A stretch of 64,000 bases of DNA from Blumeriella jaapii (GCA_009599575.1 VWND01000076.1:620001-684000); one strand, 5' to 3'; numbered from the stretch's first letter, positions 1 through 12,751 are shown. Made by a program: numbers and translations. The notes: generated from the letters alone by a model not told the origin.

Positions 1-7
1 ACGATCC

Positions 8-1234
8 ATGTCGACGCCCAACGTTCGAGGTCAAGCATCGTCCGATGCGGCTGCCCTTGCGATATCCGCGGAGAAGAGGAGGAATAAGTTGGGCTACCAC
101 AGAACATCTGTGGCATGCGGTGAGCATTCGAGGCCCTTGTTGGAGAAGACCTCGGTCTGACGTTGTGTACAGGCCATTGTCGACGAAGGAAAATCCGATG
201 CATTGCTGCCCCAGGTGATCCGCATGGCCGCTGCTCGAATTGCATCAGGTTGAAGAAAGAATGCCAGTTTTTTGCTGTTGACTCGCAGCCACCTGCTCAC
301 GAACCTCAGCGCGCAGGTTCCAAAACGCTGAGTGGGACGGACAGAGCGTCTGAAGAGTCGTCTCCGTCCAATTCATCTGGCCAGGTACCAGAGATAGCAC
401 AGACTCTGCCCTATGCACATCTCAATGCCTCCCATCCAGGACCTCGGCGGCCCGGACGCGAAACGCCAGAGGACGGAAAGCTTTTCCCCCGAGTCGAAGG
501 GCAAGGACTTTCTGCCTCCGGCCCTCAACCCTACAGTCATCACCGCGGCGCGAGACTTTGAATACGCACCACCACCACAGTTTGGGACTACCAACTGGAT
601 GGCCGCCGATACATCACCGAGTAGCGCGAATCCGAAGGCAGAGGCGTCTCAGTCGTACTGGAGGGTGAACCCTCAGGACTCGACCTTGAACTCTGCGTTT
701 TCCCCCTTCACCTCGAGTCTCCAGGTTGCGCCCCCGCCGAATTGGTCGTCACATACGGAGGCCGGTTCACGAGAAGAGACTTGGTCGGCTCCCCAGCGGT
801 CCATGTCGTATGGCAATCTTGAGGGCCTCCACAGCCAACACCAGAACGCCCAGTACACACAGTATCCGCCTCCCCCTCCCCTCAACGACCACTATACGAC
901 GAAGCCCCGCTTGCTCTCATCGTCTGGGATGTACCCACCCCCCATCCAAACCCCGTCGAGCATGGCGGCTCCTCACGAACCCTTGTCCGCAACCTCGAGC
1001 GAGCCCCATTCGCATCCTCATTCGGCGCAGGCTCTACCACCAGTGCCGTTTTCGAATTGGCAGCAAGCGTATGCCTATCAAAAGCCGCCCAGTGCTGGAC
1101 CGGAACAATTTCCTGGTTGGAATGGACCGCCTGCTGGACCACCGCACGAGGGAGAGGGCGCACCTGCGCCTGGCTATGGCTATGGGGAAACGGCGAGCGG
1201 TGTTTACTACCAACCGCATCACCAAGGACGCTAG
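8..1234 (+). CDS. Zn2Cys6 fungal transcription factor
   Basis: Three exons are supported: 8-119, 173-384 and 440-1234, giving 372 residues. Introns of 53 and 55 bp have GT...AG ends and keep the frame. The first splice joins the two halves of a Zn(II)2Cys6 binuclear cluster with cysteines at residues 37, 40, 47, 58, 61 and 68 (C-X2-C-X6-C-X10-C-X2-C-X6-C) and the basic run CRRRKIRC. This is the Gal4-type DNA-binding domain, so the protein should be a nuclear sequence-specific regulator. The rest is long, rich in Pro, Ser, Gln and Tyr, and looks disordered. No fungal-specific middle homology domain is visible, so target genes cannot be named. The ATG at position 8 is the first in frame here, but a start upstream of the window cannot be excluded. 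Confidence 0.85.
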
Positions 1235-2250
1235 AAGTCCCGAGCCTTGCAGAGAACTTCGCGGTTTGAAGTATTGGCATACGCAGAGAGGTGGTGCCAT
1301 ACCAGGGCCATTCCACAAGCAGGCAAAGACAGCGTAACAGGGCCAGAAGAAGGGTACCTGGCATCAACGACCGACATGGTATTTTTGGGAAGGAGGAATG
1401 GGTGATTTTTTGAGTTGGCATCATTGCACACGAAACACCGAAGCGGAGAATCCATAAAGGAAGGCTATGGTTTCGGAGAAAGATGCCAGGGCACCTCCAC
1501 AACGACCACACGACAGGGTGTCGCCGATTTGAGATCTGGGCACTGAATTCGAAAGGCCCCGAGGAGTGCATGTCTGACGACGCCGACCAGGCCGCGGCGA
1601 AGCCAGAAATGTACAGCAGACGTTCAGGTCACGGCGCGCCATGACGAGAACGAGACGGCGTATCACGGGATGTAGACTGAACGGGGTTGTGGGGGGACTG
1701 TACAAAATTAGAAGCCCCGGCCATGCTGTGCTGTAGAACAAATGAGGATCGAGTCAAAGATAGCGAGCGAAGCTCTCTCTTCTTCATGCACATACTGTAC
1801 AGTACACAAACTGCAGATGACGGCAGATGTTGTACTCGAGGCCGCTGTCGAATGTGTATCAGCGGACCGGACCGAAAGGACGGGACGGCGACCTGCATAA
1901 ATCGGTCGGTGCTGTGCTGTGCTGTGCTGTGCTGTAGATGAAATGCATGGAATGCATAAATCGCACGTGCATCAAGATGGGCGTGCCTGCAGTGCACTTG
2001 CACTTGCATTTGCCCTCGACCTCGGCTTCTCGCATCGCATCTGCTGCTAAGTCAAGCCTCAGCCCTCGACCCAACGCCATCCGGGACGGCGCGATTCGGT
2101 AGCACAAGATGGCCCCGTCATGGTCGGGCATGTTCGAGGTGGGTGAAGCTATTCCCAACCTTTCTCCCTCCCCCCCTCCCTCCCTCCCGCTCCCACGTCT
2201 GTTCCTCTCTCGTCGCCGGCGTACTACGAGGAGACTGACGGGCACGCGGC
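1235..2250. other. intergenic, no gene seen
   Basis: No convincing coding stretch. It holds a TACTGTACAGTACA motif at 1793-1806, five tandem GCTGT units at 1911-1935 and a C/T-rich tract at about 2158-2200 just before the next gene. A short ATG-led peptide at 2109-2138 ending at a GT could be an upstream exon of the next gene, but no compatible acceptor was found. Confidence 0.6.
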
Positions 2251-2819
2251 ATGTCGATGCTGAATGTGCTGCAGCCCCATCCGGAGGACCGGCTTCACCT
2301 GCGCCTGCACCGGGCCAGGAGTGTGATTCTGACTGCGGAGGAGTAAGTCGTCTCTGCTGTCTGCGTCTGCATCTCAGTCGCAACGTGCGCCTTTCCTCCC
2401 ACTCCCAGGAGCAACTGCAGGCCTCGCCAGCTGCCCAGCTACACCACATACCCAGAGCGCTGACCCGTCCCTCCGTGTCCCGCAGGCTGGTTGAGATCCG
2501 CGCCGCGCAGCGCACCTTTGAGGGCGCGTACGTGCGGACGGCGCTGGGCCAGTTCTCGTTCGCGCTCGTCGTGCTGCGCATCTTCACCGCAGAGTTCTAC
2601 AGCGTCGGCGCGCTGTTCGCGACGTACGGCATGGGCGTCCTGCTGGTGAGCCTGTATCGGCGGTACGAGGGGAACCGCCAGTTCTTCAGCGAGGTCGGCG
2701 CGGACGGCACGGGCAAGAAGAAGTTCAGGACGAGTGGCAATGCGGTCGTCGTGTTGACTGCGCTGAGCGTGGGCGCCTACGCGAGTCTGATTGTTTTGAC
2801 GGCAAGGTTGGAGGATTGA
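2251..2819 (+). CDS. DUF202 (YidH-like) small membrane protein
   Basis: Two exons, 2251-2342 and 2486-2819, joined by a 143-bp GTAAGT...GCAG intron, encode 141 residues. The core matches the DUF202 family: an RTFEGAYVRTALGQ segment (the family's R-T-x-L-A-x-x-R-T-like start) followed by three hydrophobic segments, FSFALVVLRIF, VGALFATYGMGVLLVSL and NAVVVLTALSVGAYASLIVL. A short polar loop, RRYEGNRQFF, lies between the last two. It is a probable integral membrane protein of unknown function. In fungi, members of this family are short proteins like this one. Start choice: the reading frame is closed by a TGA just upstream of ATG 2251, so this is the first usable start unless an unseen 5' exon exists. 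Confidence 0.75.
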
Positions 2820-3324
2820 GAAGGGAGGGACTGGACTGGTGGGGTCTGGATACTATAAGGGTATTATGGATATACCGAGGCGCAAGACAAGACATCATGC
2901 GTACTCGGGAATCCGCGACGAGATATAAGGACGACGATATACAGATATGGACTACCTGCGAACAGGAGATGGGATCTTCGACGGTGAAGAAGGAGACGGA
3001 TGTGTACGACATACACGTCACAACTTCTGCCCAATCCACGCAATGGAAAGAGTGCTGGATCGATTAGCAGACTCTACCTGATAGTCCTGGTTGCAAAACA
3101 TGACCAGAAAATAAATCGATACTTGGGCTCGTGTCCTGGACACAGATCACAACCCAATGCACAAGCGTTACAGCGTATATCCAAACCCAAGAGTGGGCAC
3201 CGTAAGCCCATCCACGGCATCCGCAGACTCGTCCAGCGCGCCTAGCTCCTGGGAAGTATGGACTGGGCATGTTAGATGGGTGCGAATGTCATAATAGGAG
3301 GTATCTGCAGAGCGAGCGGCCGAC
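2820..3324. other. intergenic, no gene seen
   Basis: Downstream of the DUF202 gene. Short open frames only. On the minus strand it contains the sequence that should encode the remainder of the truncated transporter at 3325-3816, but no transporter-like residues are recognisable in any frame. Confidence 0.5.
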
Positions 3325-3816
3325 GCTTCTACGAAGCCGATGAAGAATCGGACAGGGACTAGACCGGTGACGCTCTGAACTGCAGCGGTACATGTAGACA
3401 CCACTCCCCAGATGACCATGCAGGAAGGCTACTGGGCGTCACTGTGTCTGGACTAAGTCATGGGGAGGACAGCAGAACCAGGTATACGCTAGGCCTTGTT
3501 CGGGTAATTGTGGCATTGGATGGGAACTGCAGCGCGATGAAGCCAGCGAACAAGACTGAGATCGCGGTGTTGTTGAACTGGCTCCCTTTGAGACCGAGAT
3601 CCATATTGAGGCCTTGGATTCGCGCGTTTGCCAGCGCATTACGACCGAGGTAGCTGAAGATGTGAGCCAGAGTGCTCGCTCTAGATTGGTTTCGAGAACA
3701 TGCTTCATGGTGATCATGAGTATCGGGCACGGCACCAACCTGAGATCGATGCGGTGGACGAGCCTCTTCTCCTTCTCTGCGTATTCTGTTGGATCCACGG
3801 CGTCCAGAATCTGCAT
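3325..3816 (-). pseudogene. truncated MFS transporter (Dal5/allantoate-permease-like), N-terminal part only
   Basis: Three in-frame blocks on the minus strand, 3816-3704, 3653-3479 and 3428 to about 3325, read as the N-terminal third of an anion:cation symporter-type MFS protein. Landmarks are EKRLVHRIDLRLVP, then YLGRNALANARIQG, then DLGLKGSQFN and IALQFPSN, then VIWGVVSTCTAAVQS and VRFFIGFVEA. The blocks are separated by two 50-bp introns. The first has a GC...AG form (GCATGT donor), the second is GTTCTG...TAG. After FVEA, where the family normally continues with the end of TM4 and eight more helices, no homology remains and a stop follows at about 3168. The retained part has no internal stops, so this looks like a recent truncation rather than old decay. 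It could still be transcribed as a peptide of about 215 residues. Confidence 0.65.
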
Positions 3817-5865
3817 TTGTTCGGAGTAGGATGTGAGAGCTTAGCTTTGGGCTTTTGAAGGGCGGGGAAAGATGACTGGAGACAGCTCGCAGCAATAAGA
3901 GCAACGTATTGTAGAGCTCCATTGACCTCCATCGCATTGATAACAGCGTCGTGAGGAACTGGGAAATAGCAGATTGTGTTCTACGTTTTGCGTATGTTGT
4001 TCTAGTCAAATATCTCTCCATATCCAGCGTTTTCAAGGTACTGAATATTGATGGACTGCTTCGTCAACAGGCTGGCTGTATCATCGAATTGAGATGATTA
4101 CTTCGGCTAGGCCTACAAATGAAAACTTGGGAATTGAACATTTGATGTCCGAACCTCCAAGAGACCTTTACCAACCTCTGAGCATGTGATTCCTTTACAT
4201 CAAATGAGAACTCGGAGTTTGAAGCCGCCGCAGCGCTCAGTGTGCCTAAAAGGAAACGTGATCTCTCGACTGCAAATGCCAGTGGCGGCTGCTTGCCGCT
4301 GAAGAGCCTTGCCAAAGCAAAAGCGATCGGGCACGGAGACATACAAAGTCCTTGTGCAATCATTCCTAGAAGCTGGGTACATAGGTACTTTCGCAATCTG
4401 AAGAAGACCTTCACCTGGTCCGGGTCATGTCTACATACAAGGTAAATAAAGGTTTGGCGAGGAAAGCCAAGCAGTGCTTAATCTTGCAAACTCTTTGATT
4501 GGATCTACGCTGAATACTTGCCAGGCGCAGAGGCTCGCATATGATGGAGACTTGCAGATAATGAAGGCTTGGCTTGTGTTTCGGAAAACTTACAAGCCAA
4601 AAAGAAGCGCTCTTGAGCCGCCCCATAGCCCCCGCGAAGCCCCAGCAGTCGCGGAGGGGAGGGAGCTGCACGATGCATCGCAGTCAAGACCCAGTGGTAC
4701 AGTATGTACAGTAGTACAGTAGTACAGTACAGTACCCGTCTGACAGCGGCATTGGTTAGTGCGACGAGTTTGTTGAGGAAACGCAAAGCTTGTATCTCTC
4801 GATTCTCTACTGTCCATACATACTGCGAGAAGAACTCCCTAGAGACGAGGCTATGCTCCGAGAAGTACTTAAGATCACCGCCTGATAAGCTGTAATGTGT
4901 TACTTTAGCTAAGTATTCGGGTACAGTAGAAGTGTTGAGATGGATAGAAGTGAAGCCACGGGACTTAGGTGGTTTTTTGAGTGAGCTTCTCGATCCCGCT
5001 CCTACTCCTCGTAGTCTCGCTAAAGCGCCATCTGTTAAACTTTCGACTCGGGCGCTTCGCTCTCGTTCCTTTTTTGGATCTTGGAATTGGTCGATCGGGA
5101 TTGATGCGCGGCTATGATTGAATGGAGAGCCTCGGCCAATGTGCTCGTCTTGATGAGATACATACACAGATGTCAATCGCTGTTGAGACAGTCAACCAAG
5201 GCTGGCCTGGCTGACTGCGCGATTCCGTCAGGAATCATCAATCAGGACCTACATACACATGCTCAGCCACGGCTAAAAGAACGAGTCCAGGCTGACTGTA
5301 CGAACACTGCTGTCGGTAAGGTAAACAAGCCTCTTTTGTGTGCGCTACGCTATCTTGATAATCATGCCTGCTGTGCCGCAATGACACACACATCCTCGTC
5401 CCCCGCCGATGGAGCTGAAGCTGAAGCTGGAGCTGGAGCTGGAGCTGGAGCTGGAGCTCGAGCGTCCGCCTGCCTGCTCTCCCGTCGCTGGCTGGCTGAC
5501 CTGTATGACCTGGTATGACCTTCTGGCCTGTTCTCGAGGGAAGGCAAAAGCGTCCTTCATCCGTTCTGCTCATTCACCGTCATCTGGATTGCAAACATTG
5601 TCGCATCGCATCGCATCGCGCTCTGGCTCTCCACGCCTCTCCGACCACTATCGAGCTCTCTACTCCAGCTCGGCCCTTCTTCGTCTGAAGAACAGGCACG
5701 TTGAAGAGCTCCGGCCTTACAATCCGCAATTTGCAAGGCTGCGCATCATGACCATTGCTGGGTCGGCTGCCTCTTGACACAACCTACATCGCTCCATCGA
5801 GCACCTAGAACATAGCTGTTTCTGAGGTCCATTATCGATATTACGGCATAGCCTCCGTCATACAG
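3817..5865. other. 2-kb stretch without a recognisable gene
   Basis: Only short overlapping frames on both strands. Visible features: a cluster of GTACAGTA units at 4697-4736, an AT-richer stretch at about 4440-5100 of mixed composition that could be a decayed repeat, a GAAGCT/GGAGCT microsatellite at 5411-5459 and CGCAT repeats at about 5600. The last 250 bp is probably the promoter and 5' UTR of the zinc-finger gene. Confidence 0.45.
5411..5459. repeat. hexanucleotide microsatellite (GCTGGA/GCTGAA)
   Basis: About eight tandem GCTGRA units. It creates spurious repetitive frames on both strands. Confidence 0.85.
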
Positions 5866-8800
5866 ATGTCTTCCATAGACCAGTCTGCTTCACCTTCTGT
5901 CAACACTCGTAGCTCGAAAGACCTCGGTGAACTAGGGCTGAGTGACCGCCTACCTGTCACCCCGTTCGACTCCAGCCATCTTCTATCTCCCTACAATCAG
6001 TCTTATATCATCAGCAACTCTGCGAGTCCGTCATACACACCAGGAGAAAGCCTGTCGGAGTATAGCAACTATCAGTCCGACGTCGACGACGTCGACCCTT
6101 TCTTCGGCGTGAACTTTGATGAAGGTGTACAACGAATCGACTCCCTTCCAATAACTGCCACCCTGGGAAACGCCGCGTACCCATCCACAATTCTCAGGCC
6201 ATCTTCACCCGTACAAGCCAATAACCAGCTTCCGGGCGCGAATTTTGCCATTTCACCTATCCCCTCAGCCCAGCCCATTCCAACATACCAAACACGCCCC
6301 CGCCCAGGGATTCAGTCGATGAATTCAAGAATAGGACCACAATATCACAGCACGAATTGATCACTCGATTGCATAACCCACGATTCCAAGTGGCATCAGC
6401 ATTGGGACCGACACCTGAAAACAGTGGGAGTAGCCATACGAGCACCGACGGCATTGAGCCAGGCAGCATGCCACTTCCAGAATATAGTCCTCGTCTCATA
6501 GTCTCTCACTGGGGCGACGGGCAGCAAAGCAAACAAGTACCTCCGTCCGTTCTATCCAGCCAAGATTACGGTGCAGTCAACGGTCACACTTTTGAAGAAG
6601 AAATACCAACTCCGTCACAATGTAAAGACTCTCCTTCCATTGTACAGAGGGCCGATGATGGGTCATGGCGAGCCAATGAAATAACTGGGCAGGGTGGATT
6701 AGATCCTGAGTCCCGGAAAGCCGTCACAGATGAAGTACCAACACTAAAAGAGAAAGAAGAACAGCAAATCATTAAGGAAAAGAACAGCAAAGTGGAAGAA
6801 TGGAGATCGCAGACCGGATCGAATAGCGACGCGGAGAACGAACAATCCGCTCAGTCCTACTTTGCTTTGAACCTGGGCGACCCGAGCTATTGGTCCTCCA
6901 GAGCAATGTCCGAACATCCTCGCGACGAAGAAGATAACAACATAGCGCCACTCGACGATAGCGCCAGTTTACACGAGAATCGTCTTGTAGAAGGCCAGAC
7001 TTACTTCGATTTCAGCAGTACCCATGTCAACGATGCTGACAAGCAGAAGTTGATGGACCACAGGCGGCATTGGCAGGATTCCCCCTCCGTTCCTCATATC
7101 ACCAAACACTCCTCCCAGCCCTATTCGTCAAACGAGGCAATGAAACGGTTCAATCGAGCCGCGGATGAGCTTTCGATAACGTCACGTGCTGCGACTTGGG
7201 GAACCCGACGACGCAGCGAACCGAGTCTCGCGGATTTCGAGGGCGTCTCAGACGGAAGCTTTCTGAAAAAGCTGTCAATCAGCAGTAAATCAAGGGACGA
7301 GCGTCCTCGCCAAAACAGTATTCTGGATCAGGGACTCCATCGATTAGCAAGTTTCACGCGCAAGAGGAGTGACAGCAAGCTCAAGCGTGTACGCAGTACT
7401 CAGAACATGCCAGGTGAGACGCAGGCGTCACCAAAATCAAGGCACTATAGCCAGGACTCGCTCGTACCGCTTCTGGAGAGTCCTGGTGATGGAAAGAGAC
7501 ACGCGACTAGCATCAATTCCGCCTTTGCTGCCATGGCAGGGCCCCTCGCCGCGGTGGGCAAAGCACACTCTCGCCGTAGCTCTATCTGTACTGCGACTAC
7601 ATCGACCAAGAGCCCGGTCCATCTTGGTTTCAAGTCGGTGATCAGGCGAGCTAGGAGCCGAAGCGAATTCTCTTCTCAAGATAAGAATGGACAGTCAGGA
7701 CTTGTAAGTCTCTGGAGGGGGCAAGGAGGACCTCCAGTTCTGGCAGCACCACCAGCTCCAGTTGAGGCAAACGCACAATGGCGTGAGCCTGAGTTTGAGG
7801 ACCATGACGAGGAAAACGAGGACGAGGACGCACGAGCAGACGAGAGCGATCCCAAGATGGAGGCCCAAGAACAGGCCGATCTGATAGTAGCGAACTACGA
7901 AGGCTTCAAGGCTCATATACGGCGCCTGAATCCGAACATGGATCCGAAATATCATTGGCTTGTCAGCAGGATAGCTCGTCAACAGGAGATTCGCTACAAG
8001 AATCTACTTGAGGTGAGGGTCAAGCACTTGCAAGCCATTGACTCTAACAGTTGCTCTGCCGGACCCCACTGTTTGGCCCTAGGAGGCTCAATCGCTTTGA
8101 CCGATTTCAAGAGCAATCCGCGCGACCAGGATCGAGCTCCAGCTGCGCTTCAACTGGTGACAGATTTCTCTGATGGCTCCAATCCTGGCGAGAGTGCTCT
8201 TACTGATGAGACATTCCCCCAAGGGATACCAATGCCACCTACCAAGACTCTTCCTGCCGAATTCGAGTGTCAACTGTGCTTCAAGGCCAAAAGGTTTCAA
8301 AAACCCTCAGACTGGACCAAACACGTCCACGAAGACGTGCAGCCATTCACTTGCACGTACGAGCCATGCAAAGAGGTCAAGTCTTTCAAAAGGAAAGCAG
8401 ATTGGGTTCGCCATGAGAATGAGAGACATCGTCGTCTGGAGAGTTGGATCTGTCAATTCGAGGATTGCGGGCACCCGTGTTTTCGAAAAGATAATTTCGT
8501 TCAGCACCTTGTACGTGAACACAAGCTGCCGGAGCCGAAGCTTAAGACAAAAGCTGCCATCAGAAGCGCCAATACTGCGCCTGAGCCAGTCTCGCTGATG
8601 CTGGAAAAATGCCACCGGAAAACACAAAACTTGCCACAGGATGATCCATGCAAATTTTGTGGTAGATCATTTCCAACCTGGAAGAAACTAACTGTTCATC
8701 TTGCCAAGCATTTGGAGCTCATCAGCTTGCCCATTCTCCGCTTAGTTGAGGCGGAAGCTGTCGACGCCAATACAATCATCAGTCCGGTAGAACATATTCT

Positions 8801-9467
8801 TACACCAGTAGCACCAATGAGCCATGCCAAACTGGCAACCCACAGGCCATTTGAAATCCACAACCTCTCTCCTCACGTTCCTATGGCTTCCAAATTCCCC
8901 TCGACGGACTTTGAGCAATCGGCATATTTCCCGACAACCGGATCGTCTATCGGATATGGTTCGCAAGCACCGATTTCACAAGACATCCTCTACTCCAGCG
9001 GCAATACCAATCTGTTCTCAAAAGACTTTGAGATACAGCATGTGGAGCAGCCCCGGGGGTTCAACGACATGAACCCAGGGAGCATGGGTCACTTTGATTC
9101 AATTACAGCTTTTGGCTCCGTGGGTTCGGGCTTCTCTCACCCCAAGGTGGACTCTTCTCTCGGAATTGGACCGCTGGATTCTGACTTCTCTCTTTCAATC
9201 CCGAACCGGAACTATGGTGTGCCGCAAGCTTCGGGGTATCTCGTACCGCAGACATTCTCTACAGCGCCTCCGGTTTCAGACTTTCAAACCTCAAGCGTGC
9301 TGAGAGTTAGTGAGTCCGGGTTCGGATTTGACTCCATAAATGGACTTATGGATCCAAACTTCCAGCAAGTACCAATGACGCGCGCTCACGGTAGCGCGTC
9401 TTCGTATGAGCAATCTCCTCAGAATGTCCCTCAGAACATGCCGCCCTATTTCGGACATCACGCATAA
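5866..9467 (+). CDS. large C2H2 zinc-finger protein
   Basis: Starts at ATG 5866 (SSIDQSASPSVNTRSSKDLG) and ends at 9467; about 1150 residues. The N-terminal frame has to shift to the main frame between about 6177 and 6350, which implies one intron. Candidate pairs are 6177-6268 (acceptor with a strong pyrimidine tract), 6211-6329 and 6211-6350. The first keeps a coding-like stretch (IPNTPPPRDSVDEFKNR). The main body is Ser-rich and disordered, with an acidic stretch near 7795-7850. A zinc-finger block at about 8260-8730 follows: CQLC...H, CTYEPC...H, CQFEDC...H and CKFC...HLAKH. It is then followed by a Ser/Gly/Pro-rich tail. The spaced, partly atypical C2H2 fingers are like those of a widespread filamentous-fungal family of unknown target. 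A nuclear DNA- or RNA-binding role is inferred only from the fingers. Confidence 0.85.
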
Positions 9468-10467
9468 TGTTTTATGATTACATGTATACTTTACGAGGGC
9501 GTTCTTGCGGTCATTACTTACCGAGGCAGTCGGTGTAATGGCATATTTCCTGCTTGAGATACCATAAGGGCATGTGAGCGCTGCTGGTTTTATATATCCC
9601 AGCGCGGGGTTGGGACGTGATGCAAACGCAATCGAAACTTCCTTTGATGTTAGCCATTCCTGTTATGTTGTCTTTCGGGTGCGACCTTTGTGATTCGGCT
9701 CTTCCCCTCCCTACATACAGCATCTTGACCCAAGGGTCGAGACGCAATGAGCAAATACCTTATTCCTTAGCCGTTCAACGCTACGCCAATGCGTAACGTC
9801 ATTATCAAACAAGACACGCACATGAGAATTCGGCCGCCGGAACTAGTCATTTCCGCCCTAGGAGGCTTATAAATGGCTGGTTCCACATACCTAGCAAGTT
9901 GTGTTCTTGTTCATTACTTTACCTCCAGACTCGGGGGGTGAGGCGTATCTATAGAATTTGTACTTGATGTTTAGTATATGCCAGCCCTACTGTTTTGTTG
10001 AAGATCGAACCTGAACCAAAGCCTTAGTGCAAATTTTAGAAAATGTACGAGCGGGTCCACAGTGGATGGAGCCAGCTCTTCGACTTGGATGCGCCGTCAC
10101 TCGGCCTTACCCGTTACAAGGACCAAAAGACTCTAGCCTTGAGGTTTGGAGGATAGCTCTGCTCTTCGAGCTCCCATGGTGTTCCTATCATGCTTGGTTA
10201 ATGCTCAATTGGTGGTCCTGTTCCCATGCTACCGGCTGTAGTCTTTCTTCATAATACCTTCTCCACACTCTAAAGAGGCTACTATAAGCTTCCGACATCT
10301 TGTGATTACTTGATCTATATCAGTCTTTTAGTGTAGGCCTAGGTCCGTATATTTAAAGACTTCCTCTCCGCACAAAGAGCTATCTTCACCTTTACCACAA
10401 TACCCACACGAGCTCCAGAAACGTCTACTCGGTCCTCTTTCTGTGACTGTTTCAAGATCACAACAAG
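9468..10467. other. intergenic, no gene seen
   Basis: About 1 kb with no supported coding sequence. The part next to 10468 contains a TATTTAAAG sequence at about 10350 that could serve as a core promoter element for the transporter gene. Confidence 0.55.
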
Positions 10468-12362
10468 ATGTCGGCAAAAAATGAACCGCATGTGACATGG
10501 AAGGTAGCTTTACGGTCCGCCATACCTGCAATTGGCGGCCTGCTCTTGTCAGTACATTCTTGAATCGCTCCCGATGCATTCTCGTGAGCCTGTCTCTGTA
10601 CTTACTCTTCATTCATGTAGCGGCTATGATTCTGGCTACATCAACGGCGTGCTCGGCATGAACCAGTTCAAGTACGACTTTGGATCGCCTTCCACCGACC
10701 CACTCGCTTATAAGGGCTTCATCTATAAAGGCTGGGAGAAGTCACTCATCGTGTCCATTCTGTCTGCAGGTACGTTCATCGGCGCCATTAGCGCTGGGTA
10801 TTTTGCAGATAAGACTGGCCGCAAGACAACGATATTCCTAGGGGCGTTGGTCTACACGGTTGGTGTGGTCATGCAAATGGCTACCGACTCGTCTGTCGGG
10901 CTCCTGATCGCGGGTCGTTTTGTGGCTGGACTTGGTGTAGGGTTCATCTCCGCTGCGGTTGTAATGTTTCTCAGCGAGATCACCCCGAAACGGATTCGAG
11001 GCAAAATCATAGGATGCTATCAGGTCCGTTTCTCCGAAATCCTTTACCTTCTCGCACGGCATCTCGAGGTCTTCAGAGCACTAACGTGAAGACTACTAGC
11101 TTGCCATCACAATTGGCCTCTTCCTCTCCGCTTGTACAACCTATGGCACCAAGGATAGGATGGATAGCAGCGCATATCGGATTCCAATCGGCCTACAATT
11201 CGCCTGGGTCTTTGCCCTTGTCGGCGGCTGCCTGACTCTCCCCGAGTCCCCTCGATACCACGTTATGAAGGGCAATTCCGACCGTGCTAAGCACTGTCTT
11301 GGTAACCTCCGGAGCCAGGCTGCCGACTCTCCCGTGGTCCTGACCGAGCTGGCCGAACTGGAAAGATCCTACGCCGCCGAGATAGCTGCCGGTGCTGGAA
11401 GCGGAGGATGGCTCGACTGCATCCGAGGTGGTTTCAGGCAGGGAAGCAACTTGCAAAGGACCTTCATTGGCACCGTGGTGCAAATCATGCAACAGCTAAG
11501 TAGGATTCACACACGCCGTATCACCGCACGTCTCGAGCTGACACTTCCTAGCGGGGGTCAACTTCGTCTTCTACTTCGGCACCACGTTTTTCGAGACCAT
11601 CGGCATCAGGAATCCATTCGTGATCTCCATTGTCCTTTCCACAGGTACCTGCCTCTCCCTCGCGGGTCACCTTGGTATCTTCTAACGCCTCGCAAAGTCA
11701 ACGTCCTCTCCACTCCTGCGGCCCTTCTCCTCATCGACAAGTGGGGTCGCCGGCCTCTCCTCATCTACGGCGCGATTGGCATGGCCATCTGCGAGTTCAT
11801 CGTCGCCATCGTCGGCACGACGGTCGACTCGGACGTCTCGCACAAGGTGCTCATCGCCTTCGTCTGCATCTACATCGTCTTCTTCGCGACGACGTGGGGC
11901 CCAACGAGCTGGGCCGTGTCGGGGGAGGTCTTCCCGCTGCCGATCCGGTCCAAGGGCATCGCGCTCTCGACGGCGAGCAACTGGCTCTTCAACTTCGTCA
12001 TCGCCTTCGTCACGCCCTACCTCGTCGACCCGGACCGGGCCGACCTGGGCGCCCGCGTCTTCTTCATCTGGGGCAGCACGTGCGCCGCGTGCGCCGCGTT
12101 CGCCTACGCCTGCGTGTACGAGACGAAGGGCCTCGAGCTCGAGGAGATCGATACCATGATGCGCGAGACGAGGCCGTGGCGGAGCGCTCGCTGGCGCGCG
12201 GAGCCCCGGGGCGGCGCCCGCGATGCGGAGCTGGCTCCCATGGCGAGCAGTGCGTCCGCTCCGTCTGGCGGGTCGTCGGCTGGCTGGCGGAAGAGAGTCC
12301 TGGGGCGAATCGACCAGAGAAAGGGCTCGGAAGATACGACCAAGGCGAATGCTGCCCGTTAA
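10468..12362 (+). CDS. MFS sugar transporter (hexose transporter family)
   Basis: Five exons (10468-10547, 10621-11023, 11100-11499, 11552-11644, 11698-12362) encode 546 residues, the usual size for a 12-TM sugar porter. Signatures in order: GYDSGYINGV at the end of TM1, DKTGRKTT after TM2, the RFVAGLGVGFIS region, PESPRYHV after TM6, QQLTGVNFVFYFGTTFF in TM7, DKWGRRPL, GEVFPLPIRSKG in TM10 and YETKGLELEEID after TM12 (family PETKG, here YETKG). It should move a monosaccharide with protons across the plasma membrane. The overall pattern is closest to fungal high-affinity glucose transporters and RCO-3-like sensors, but substrate cannot be assigned from sequence. The C-terminal tail is short, which argues against a long-tailed Snf3-type sensor. 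Exon 5 is much more GC-rich than exons 1-4. Confidence 0.93.
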
Positions 12363-12594
12363 GAGGTGGCCCGATTGTGTCGTGCGGACTTGCGTTGATG
12401 TCTTCTTCTTCTCTCATGCTGTTTTTGATCTTTGAGGCCTCGGTCGGATCGCCTGTAGATGGGTCGGCATTTGGCTTCCAGGCGCTGGAGCTTGGAGGGT
12501 GTTTGGATATCTCTCGATTTCATTGCTACGTACCTCTCTACATGCATACGCCCACAGCCCTTCTGAATTGGGAGGGACATGCTCGGAATACCTA

Positions 12595-12751
12595 CCTCCA
12601 CAGTCCACCTGTGCTTCTCGATCTGTTACCGATTTCTCCCTTTCAATCTTTTCCGTTTCCGTCTTTCGGAAAACTGCCTCCACTGTCCACCCGTGCTTCT
12701 CGATCCGTTACCGATTTCTCCTCTTCAATCTTTTCCGTTTCCGTTTCCGTT
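12595..12751 (+). repeat. imperfect tandem duplication, period about 82 bp
   Basis: The segment beginning CCTCCACAGTCCACC at 12595 recurs, with a few substitutions, from 12677. Both copies contain CGTGCTTCTCGAT or GTGCTTCTCGAT followed by GTTACCGATTTCTCC and TTCAATCTTTTCCG. It lies just downstream of the sugar transporter. Confidence 0.85.
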
